Source of the DNA: Pseudomonadota bacterium
GTDB taxonomy: Bacteria > Pseudomonadota > Alphaproteobacteria > Rhodobacterales > Rhodobacteraceae
Direction of reading: 5' to 3'
Assembly: GCA_021845805.1 (NCBI GenBank)
Contig: JAJZVD010000024.1
Span: forward strand, 1 to 50,871
DNA: 50,871 nt
Shown here piece after piece: positions 44,793 through 50,871 of this stretch. Position numbers and translations under genes: made by a program. Numbering within the stretch: position 1 is the first letter of the stretch; each line of letters starts with the position of its first letter. Below the pieces are notes generated by a model. That model made no database searches. It worked only from the letters and a program-made list of their open reading frames with translations, and was not told the origin of the DNA.

Positions 44793-47700
44793 ATGCGCCG
44801 GAGTCTGGCGGCCTTCAGTCTGCTTGCGGTTCTGGCGGCGCTGCCCGCCACGGCGCAGAACGCCCCCGTTCCCGACCGCCGCGCCGTGGTCACCACCGGG
44901 GTCGATCTGCCCGGCGGCGATCTGCGGACCCTCTTCGACACCACCGCCGAGGCCTGCCTGCGCGCCTGCCTGTCCGACAGCGCCTGCCACGCGCTGACCT
45001 TCAACAGCCGGGCGGGGTCCTGTTTCCCGAAAGGCACGCCGGGCAAGCCCGCGCCCTATGCCGGGGCGCTGTCGGGGCTGGTGGTCGCGATGCCCCCCGC
45101 CGATCTGGCCCGCGCCAGCCAGCGGCAGGCCGAGCTTTCGTTCCTGACCGCCGCGGATTTCGGCGCGGCCCACGCCCAGGCCGCGGCGCAGGGGCTGCGC
45201 TATGCCACGCCGGGCACCCCGCAGGACCAGCTTCTGGCCGAGGCGCGCGCCACGGCGGCCGCGGGCGACCCCGCCCGCGCGGCCGAGGCCGAGGGCGCCG
45301 CCGTGGCGCAAAGCGACGCGGCCGATCAGTGGGTCGAGTTTTCCCGGCTGCTGGACCTTGCCGCCGCCGACAGCCGCGCGACCTCGCCCGACGATCTGCG
45401 CGCGCAGGCGGTGTCGGCGGCGGTGAACGGCTATCTGCGGGCAGAGGCGGCGGGGCTGCGGGCCAGCGCGCTGGTGCGGATGGCGCAGGCGCTCGAGGCC
45501 GCGGGGCGCGGGCGCGACATGATCCCGGCGCTGAAGCTCGCGCAGGCCGTGGCGCCCCGCGACGAGACCGCGGCGATGCTTGACACCGCGATCGGCCAGT
45601 ATGGATTCCACATCACCGATCAGCAGGTCGAGGCCGACAGCGCCCGCCCGCGGATCTGCGCGGTGTTCTCGTCGGATCTGGTGAAGACGGGGGTGGATTA
45701 CACGCCCTTCGTGCAGCTTCCCCAGCCCGGCCTGTCGGTCGAGGCCGAGGGCAGCCAGCTGTGCATCGGCGGCGTGGATCACGGACAGCGCTATGCGCTG
45801 ACCTTCCGGGCGGGGCTGCCCGCCGCGGATGGCGAGCGGCTTGCCAAGCCGGTGACGATCACGCTTTACGTCCGTGACCGGTCGCCCGCCGTCAGCTTTC
45901 CGGGGCGGGCCTATGTGCTGCCGAAATCCGGGGTGGCGGCGGTGCCGGTCGATACGGTGAACGTGAAGACCGTCGACCTGACGCTGGCCCGCATCAGCGA
46001 CCGCAACATCCTGCGGGCGATCCAGAACGACTATTTCGGCCGCCCGCTGTCAGCCTATGACACCCGCCGCTTCGCCACCGAGATCGGGGAAACCGTGTGG
46101 AAAGGTCAGGCCGACGTGGCGATGGAGGTGAACCGCGATGTGCTGACCCGCCTGCCGCTGGACGCCGTGATGAAGACGCTGCCGGTCGGCATCTATGCGC
46201 TGACCGCCGCGGTGCCGGGCAAGGACCCCTATGACGTGCCGCCTGCGACGCAGTGGTTCGTCATCTCGGATCTGGGGATCACCACGCTGTCGGGGGTGGA
46301 CGGGCTGCATGTGGCGGTGCGCAGCCTTTCCACCACCGCGGCCAAGGCGGGGGTGACGGTCGCGCTGGTCAGCCAGTCGAACCGGGTGCTGGGCACGGCC
46401 ACCACCGATGCCGACGGCTATGCCGATTTCCCCGCCGGGCTGACGCGCGGCACCGGCGGCGCCGCGCCGGGGCTGGTGACGGTGACAGAGGGGCAGGCCG
46501 ATTTCGGCTTCCTGTCGCTGACCGATCCCGAATTCGACCTGTCCGACCGCGGCGTGGCAGGGCACGAGGCCGCGCCCCCGGTGGATGTCTTCGTGACGAC
46601 CGACCGCGGCGCCTATCGCGCGGGCGAGACGGTGCACGTGACCGCGCTGGCCCGCAACGGCGACGCGGGCGCGATCGAGGGGCTGCCGCTGACCGCGCGG
46701 CTGACCCGGCCCGACGGGGTGGAATATTCCCGCACGCTCGCGCAGGACGCGGGCGCGGGCGGGCGGGCGTTCGACCTGCCGCTCGCCGCCTCGGCGCCGC
46801 GGGGGCGCTGGAAGCTTGATCTCTACGCCGACCCGAACGGCGATCCGCTGGCCTCGACCGGGTTTCTGGTGGCGGATTTCCTGCCGGAACGGATCGACGT
46901 CGCACTGACGCTGCCCGACGCCCCGATACACCTGACCGACGCGCCCCCGTTGCAGATCGCGGCAACCTACCTGTTCAGCGCGCCGGGGGCGGATCTTGCG
47001 GTATCGGGCGAGGTGAAGATCGGCGCCGTCGACAGCCTCGCCGGCTTTCCGGGCTACAGCTTCGGCCGGTACGATCAGCCCTTCTCGCCCCGGGTGGCGC
47101 CGCTGCCGGAAGGCGCGCGGACTGACGCGCAAGGCAGGCTGACGCTGGATGCGACCCTGCCGCAGGTCGACGACCCGGCCCGCCCGCTGCAGATGACGGC
47201 GACGGTGCGGGTGGCCGAAGGATCAGGCCGCCCGGTGGAACGGCAGATCACCAGGACGCTGGCGCCCGCGGCCCCGGTGATCGGGATCAAGCCGCTGTTT
47301 TCCGACGTGGTGGCCGAAAACGGCAAGGCCGGGTTCGACCTGATCGCGATAGGGCCTGACGGCAAACCCGCGGCCCTGACGGCGCATTGGGTGCTGAACC
47401 GGATCGAGACGCGCTACCAGTGGTTCCAGCAATACGGCAACTGGGACTGGACGCCCATGACCACCCGCGCCCGGGTGGCGGAAGGCGATGCCGACCTGAC
47501 GGCGGCCGGGCCCGCGGCCATCTCGGCCGCGGTGACATGGGGCGAATACGAACTGCGGGTGGATGGCGTCGGGGGGGCCCCGGCCTCGGCCTCGGTCCGC
47601 TTCTACGCGGGCTGGTATGCCCCGGCCGATGCCTCGGCCACGCCCGACACGCTGGAGATGTCGCTGGACAAGCCCGCCTACACGCCGGGCGAGACCGCGT

Positions 47701-50279
47701 TGCTGCGGGTGGTGCCGCGGGTTGCGGGCACGGCGATGATCTCGGTCCTGTCGAACCGGCTGGTGTCGCGGCAGGTGGCCCAGGTGGCGGCGGGCGAGAC
47801 CATGATCGCCGTGCCGGTGACGGCCGACTGGGGCCCCGGCGCCTATGTGACGGTGCAGGTCCTCAGCCCGATGGACGCGGCGCGGGGCCACAACCCGGCC
47901 CGCGCGCTGGGGCTGGCCTATGCCAGGGTCGACCCCGGCGACCGGCAGTTGACCGCGCAACTGCTGGCCCCCGCCGAGGCCGACCCGCGCGGGCCGCTGG
48001 ACGTGGCGGTGAAGGTCGACGGCGCGCGGCCCGGCGAGACGGTCTATGCCACCATCGCCGCGGTCGACGTGGGCATCCTGAACCTGACGGCCTATACCCC
48101 CCCCGACCCGTCCGATCACTACTTTGGCCAGCGCAAGCTGGGGGTGGGCATCCGCGACCTGTACGGGCGGCTGATCGACGGGCTGAACGGGGCGATGGGC
48201 ACCGTGCGCTCGGGCGGCGATTCGGGCGCGGGCGCGCGGCTTCAGGCGCCGCCGCCCACCGAAAGGCTGGTGGCCTTCTTCTCGGGCGTCGTGCAGGTGG
48301 GCCCCGACGGGCTGGCACATGCCAGCTTCGGCCTGCCCGCGTTCAACGGCACGGTGAAGGTGATGGCCGTCGTCTGGTCGAAGACCGGGGTGGGCCAGGC
48401 CAGCGCCGACGTGCTGGTGCGCGATCCGGTGGTGGTGATGGCGACCGTGCCGCGTTTCATGGCGCCCGGCGACAGCAGCCGGCTGATGCTGGAGATCGTT
48501 CACGCCAAGGGGCCCGCCGGGCACATGGGGCTGAATGTCACCTCGGCCGGGCTGACGCTGGGGGCGGCCCCCGCGGGGGTGGACCTTGCACCGCAGGGCA
48601 GGCAGGTGGTGACGGTGCCGATCACCGCCACCGCGGCGGGGGTGCAGACCATCGACGTGGCGTTGACCACGCCCGACGGCAAGCGGCTGACAAAGACGCT
48701 GTCGATCCCGGTCGAGGCGCTGGACCCCGCGGTAGAGCGGGTCAGCAGGTTCGATCTGGCCGCGGGCAAGACCTTCACCTTCGACAGGGCGGTGTTCGAC
48801 GGGATGGTGCCGGGCACCGGGCAGGCCACCATCGCGGTGGGGCCGGTCGCGCGCTTCAACGCGCCGGGGCTTCTGGCCGCGCTCGACCGCTATCCCTACG
48901 GCTGCACCGAACAGATCACCTCGAAGGCGATGCCGCTGCTCTACTTCGATCAGGTGGCGACAGCGATGGGCCTTGGCACGCGGGCGCAGTTGCAGGACCG
49001 GGTGGATCAGGCGGTGACCGCGATCCTTGCGAACCAGTCCGACACCGGCTCGTTCGGGCTCTGGGCCCCGGGATCGGGCGATCTGTGGCTGGATGCCTAT
49101 GTGACCGATTTCCTCAGCCGGGCGCGGGCGCAGGGGGTCAAGGTGCCGGATGTGGCCTTCCGCATGGCGCTGGACAACCTGCGCAACCAGATCAATGCGG
49201 CGCCCGATTTCGACACGGAGGGCGGCCCCTATGCCTATGCGCTGATGGTGCTGGCGCGCGAAGGGGCCGCGGCCATCGGCGATCTGCGCTACTATGCCGA
49301 TGTGAAGGCCGCGGCCTTCGACACGCCGCTGGCCTCGGCGCAACTGGGCGCGGCGCTGGCGGCCTATGGCGACCAGACGCGGGCCGATGCGATGTTCCGC
49401 CAGGCCGCGCGGCAGCTTGCCGCGCCGCCGGACCCCGCGGCAGAACGGCTGACGCGGATCGATTTCGGCACCAGCCGGCGCGATGCGGCGGCGGTGCTGG
49501 CGCTGGCGCAGGACGCGGGCAGCACGGCGGTGGACAGCGGCGCGCTGGCCGACCGGATCGCCGGCGGCGCGGGCGGGGCCAACCTTTCGACCCAGGAAGA
49601 GGTCTGGACGCTGATGGCCACCCATGCGCTGATCGACCGGGCCGGGGCGCAGGGCTTCACCGTGAACGGCCAGCCGGTGACGGGGCCTCTGGTGGATGTG
49701 GTCGATGACCGGACGGCGGCGGGCCAGAGCCTTGCGATCCGGAACGGCTCGGCCGCCTCGGCCACGCTGACGCTGACCACCTTCGGCGTGCCGCAGGTGC
49801 CGGACAAGGCGGGCGGTACCGGCTATGCGATCACGCGCAGCTACTACACGATGGATGGCAAGCCCGCCGACATCGCCCGGGTGGCATCCGGCACCCGGCT
49901 GATGACGGTGCTGGAGATCACGCCGTTCGACGACACCACCGCGCGGCTGATGGTCACCGACCCGCTGCCCGCCGGGTTCGAGATCGACGACCCGAACCTG
50001 ATCTCGTCGGCCGACCTCGGCGCCTTCGACTTGCTCGACGCGCTGACCGCGGGGGGCGACGACACCGGCGACACGACCCGTGTCGCGCATGTCGAATTCC
50101 GGCAGGACCGCTTCCTGGCCGCGGTGGACCAGAGCGGGGCGGACCCGTTCCGCCTGGCCTATGTGGTGCGCGCGGTCTCGCCCGGCCGCTTCCGCCATCC
50201 CGCCGCCAGCGTCGAGGACATGTACCGCCCCGACATGCGCGCGCAGGGCGCCACCGAGACGGTGACGGTGACGCCGTGA
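44793..50279 (+). CDS. Bacterial alpha-2-macroglobulin with thioester motif
   Basis: Very large periplasmic protein of 1828 residues that traps proteases. A signal peptide (MRRSLAAFSLLAVLAALPATA) is cut near residue 21-22; there is no lipobox, unlike the E. coli lipoprotein YfhM. An N-terminal PAN/apple-like module has Cys55, Cys59, Cys65 and Cys77. Macroglobulin-like beta-sandwich domains follow (for example VDVFVTTDRGAYRAGETVHVTALARNG and LEMSLDKPAYTPGETALLRVVP), then the bait and A2M region (PTERLVAFFSGVVQVGPDG, VVVMATVPRFMAPGDSSRL). The thioester motif CTEQ has its cysteine at residue 1371 in YPYGCTEQITSKAMPLLYF, followed by the alpha-toroid and receptor-like domain (FEIDDPNLISS). GGGAGG precedes the ATG. 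It overlaps pbpC, its usual partner, by 4 nt. Confidence 0.92.
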   Translation: MRRSLAAFSLLAVLAALPATAQNAPVPDRRAVVTTGVDLPGGDLRTLFDTTAEACLRACLSDSACHALTFNSRAGSCFPKGTPGKPAPYAGALSGLVVAMPPADLARASQRQAELSFLTAADFGAAHAQAAAQGLRYATPGTPQDQLLAEARATAAAGDPARAAEAEGAAVAQSDAADQWVEFSRLLDLAAADSRATSPDDLRAQAVSAAVNGYLRAEAAGLRASALVRMAQALEAAGRGRDMIPALKLAQAVAPRDETAAMLDTAIGQYGFHITDQQVEADSARPRICAVFSSDLVKTGVDYTPFVQLPQPGLSVEAEGSQLCIGGVDHGQRYALTFRAGLPAADGERLAKPVTITLYVRDRSPAVSFPGRAYVLPKSGVAAVPVDTVNVKTVDLTLARISDRNILRAIQNDYFGRPLSAYDTRRFATEIGETVWKGQADVAMEVNRDVLTRLPLDAVMKTLPVGIYALTAAVPGKDPYDVPPATQWFVISDLGITTLSGVDGLHVAVRSLSTTAAKAGVTVALVSQSNRVLGTATTDADGYADFPAGLTRGTGGAAPGLVTVTEGQADFGFLSLTDPEFDLSDRGVAGHEAAPPVDVFVTTDRGAYRAGETVHVTALARNGDAGAIEGLPLTARLTRPDGVEYSRTLAQDAGAGGRAFDLPLAASAPRGRWKLDLYADPNGDPLASTGFLVADFLPERIDVALTLPDAPIHLTDAPPLQIAATYLFSAPGADLAVSGEVKIGAVDSLAGFPGYSFGRYDQPFSPRVAPLPEGARTDAQGRLTLDATLPQVDDPARPLQMTATVRVAEGSGRPVERQITRTLAPAAPVIGIKPLFSDVVAENGKAGFDLIAIGPDGKPAALTAHWVLNRIETRYQWFQQYGNWDWTPMTTRARVAEGDADLTAAGPAAISAAVTWGEYELRVDGVGGAPASASVRFYAGWYAPADASATPDTLEMSLDKPAYTPGETALLRVVPRVAGTAMISVLSNRLVSRQVAQVAAGETMIAVPVTADWGPGAYVTVQVLSPMDAARGHNPARALGLAYARVDPGDRQLTAQLLAPAEADPRGPLDVAVKVDGARPGETVYATIAAVDVGILNLTAYTPPDPSDHYFGQRKLGVGIRDLYGRLIDGLNGAMGTVRSGGDSGAGARLQAPPPTERLVAFFSGVVQVGPDGLAHASFGLPAFNGTVKVMAVVWSKTGVGQASADVLVRDPVVVMATVPRFMAPGDSSRLMLEIVHAKGPAGHMGLNVTSAGLTLGAAPAGVDLAPQGRQVVTVPITATAAGVQTIDVALTTPDGKRLTKTLSIPVEALDPAVERVSRFDLAAGKTFTFDRAVFDGMVPGTGQATIAVGPVARFNAPGLLAALDRYPYGCTEQITSKAMPLLYFDQVATAMGLGTRAQLQDRVDQAVTAILANQSDTGSFGLWAPGSGDLWLDAYVTDFLSRARAQGVKVPDVAFRMALDNLRNQINAAPDFDTEGGPYAYALMVLAREGAAAIGDLRYYADVKAAAFDTPLASAQLGAALAAYGDQTRADAMFRQAARQLAAPPDPAAERLTRIDFGTSRRDAAAVLALAQDAGSTAVDSGALADRIAGGAGGANLSTQEEVWTLMATHALIDRAGAQGFTVNGQPVTGPLVDVVDDRTAAGQSLAIRNGSAASATLTLTTFGVPQVPDKAGGTGYAITRSYYTMDGKPADIARVASGTRLMTVLEITPFDDTTARLMVTDPLPAGFEIDDPNLISSADLGAFDLLDALTAGGDDTGDTTRVAHVEFRQDRFLAAVDQSGADPFRLAYVVRAVSPGRFRHPAASVEDMYRPDMRAQGATETVTVTP

Positions 50280-50871
50280 AGGCGGCACGCGCCCTGGCCG
50301 GGGCGGCGCTGGCCCTGTGGCTGGGCGCGGTGGCGCGCGACGGGTTCGACGGCTGGGTGGCGGCCACCGTGATCCCCCCGCTTGCGCCCGCCATCTCGGC
50401 CGAGGTGCTGGCGCGCGACGGCACGATCCTGCGCGCCTTCACCGTGGACAGCGGGATCTGGCGGCCGGGGGTGGACCCCGGCGCGGTGGACACGCGCTAT
50501 CTGGCGATGTTGGTGGGCTATGAAGACCGGCGCTTCTACAGCCACGGCGGGGTGGATCTGCACGCGCTGATCCGGGCGGCGGGGCAGGCGGTGCTGGCGG
50601 GGCATGTCGTCTCGGGCGGGTCCACCCTGACGATGCAGGTCGCGCGGCTGCTGGAAGACAGCGGCACCGGGCATCTGGGGGGCAAGATCCGCCAGATCCG
50701 GGTGGCGCTGGCGCTGGAACGGCGGCTGACCAAGGCGCAGATCCTGTCGCTGTACCTCCAGATCGCTCCGTTCGGCGGGAACCTGGAAGGGGTGCGGGCA
50801 GCGACGCTGGCCTATTTCGGGAAAGAGCCGCGGCGGCTGACGGCGGCCGAGGCGGCGCTGCTGGTGGCGCT
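50276..50871 (+). CDS. pbpC: Penicillin-binding protein 1C (partial)
   Basis: The first 198 complete codons of a peptidoglycan glycosyltransferase/transpeptidase, cut by the window end. It starts at a GTG that overlaps the A2M stop (GTGA). An N-terminal anchor (ALAGAALALWLGAVA) is followed by the GT51 domain: AMLVGYEDRRFYSHGGVDLHALIRA with the catalytic glutamate, VSGGSTLTMQVARLLE, KIRQIRVALALERRLTKAQILSLYLQIAPFGGNLEGVRAA and YFGKEPRRLTAAEAALLVA. GGSTLTMQVARLL fits the PBP1C branch. The A2M-PBP1C pair is conserved in many Proteobacteria and is thought to repair the wall when proteases or other attackers breach the outer membrane. The transpeptidase domain lies outside the window. Confidence 0.93.
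   Translation, partial: MKAARALAGAALALWLGAVARDGFDGWVAATVIPPLAPAISAEVLARDGTILRAFTVDSGIWRPGVDPGAVDTRYLAMLVGYEDRRFYSHGGVDLHALIRAAGQAVLAGHVVSGGSTLTMQVARLLEDSGTGHLGGKIRQIRVALALERRLTKAQILSLYLQIAPFGGNLEGVRAATLAYFGKEPRRLTAAEAALLVA

Noticed and set aside
47223-50288. 1021-codon minus-strand frame opposite the alpha-2-macroglobulin
   Set aside because: The plus-strand product has a signal peptide, a thioester motif and a coupled pbpC. The antisense frame has shadow composition.

Overview
The window is GC-rich (roughly two-thirds G+C) and almost entirely coding. Gene content and style point to an alphaproteobacterium of the Rhodobacterales (Rhodobacter/Paracoccus-type): a MocR-type TauR controlling a taurine island, an Iron-Rhodo-box-like site before feoAB, an orphan Hint-domain protein, a YhhQ-type transporter, and the GC-rich stem-loop spacer repeats I associate with this group. 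No rRNA, tRNA, CRISPR array, insertion sequence or phage gene was recognised. Both window edges cut genes: tauC at the left and pbpC at the right. No gene-free stretch exceeds 300 bases. The longest are 14907-15161 (nothing recognisable except the dapE start region), 35219-35452 (small RNA candidate) and 2589-2801 (TauR-type promoter sites).

Region 1 (1-13919) is a taurine dissimilation island. Transporter genes tauA, tauB and tauC run leftwards. Divergent from them, tpa, tauR, xsc, a TSUP exporter, ackA and soeABC run rightwards. Together they predict a complete route: taurine import; transamination to sulfoacetaldehyde (Tpa); cleavage to sulfite and acetyl phosphate (Xsc); conversion of acetyl phosphate to acetate plus ATP (AckA, in the place where pta often sits); and oxidation of sulfite to sulfate by a quinone-linked molybdoenzyme (SoeABC), with the TSUP protein exporting the inorganic sulfur. 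Paired 10-bp boxes of the form CTGGMCYTAR, 22-23 bp apart, lie before tauA, tpa, tauR and xsc and are the likely TauR operators.

Region 2 (13926-25412) holds a Hint-domain protein and then a rightward series: dapE with a GNAT acetyltransferase, rnr, a lytic transglycosylase, a CDP-alcohol phosphatidyltransferase, an isoprenylcysteine-methyltransferase-like membrane protein, feoA-feoB under an iron-responsive site, and an AbgB-like M20 hydrolase. An inverted pair of REP-like palindromes closes this block.

Region 3 (25522-35452) mixes strands: an ATP-grasp protein and a DedA protein, trhO, the NAD salvage pair pncA-pncB, a tightly overlapped leftward trio (APH-type kinase, class III aminotransferase/phospho-lyase, arfB), a LysR regulator and aspA. 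The LysR-aspA gap carries three TGCAT/ATGCA elements in 10-bp phase. Between aspA and yhhQ is a gene-free stretch that looks like a small RNA gene on the minus strand. It contains a 16-nt perfect match to the expected complement of the 16S rRNA 3' tail.

Region 4 (35453-50871) contains yhhQ, a phytase-like secreted protein, an Atg22-like MFS transporter, a thioesterase, yggT, recQ, yaaA, a hybrid histidine kinase, and a giant thioester-containing alpha-2-macroglobulin coupled to pbpC, a periplasmic cell-wall repair and defence pair.
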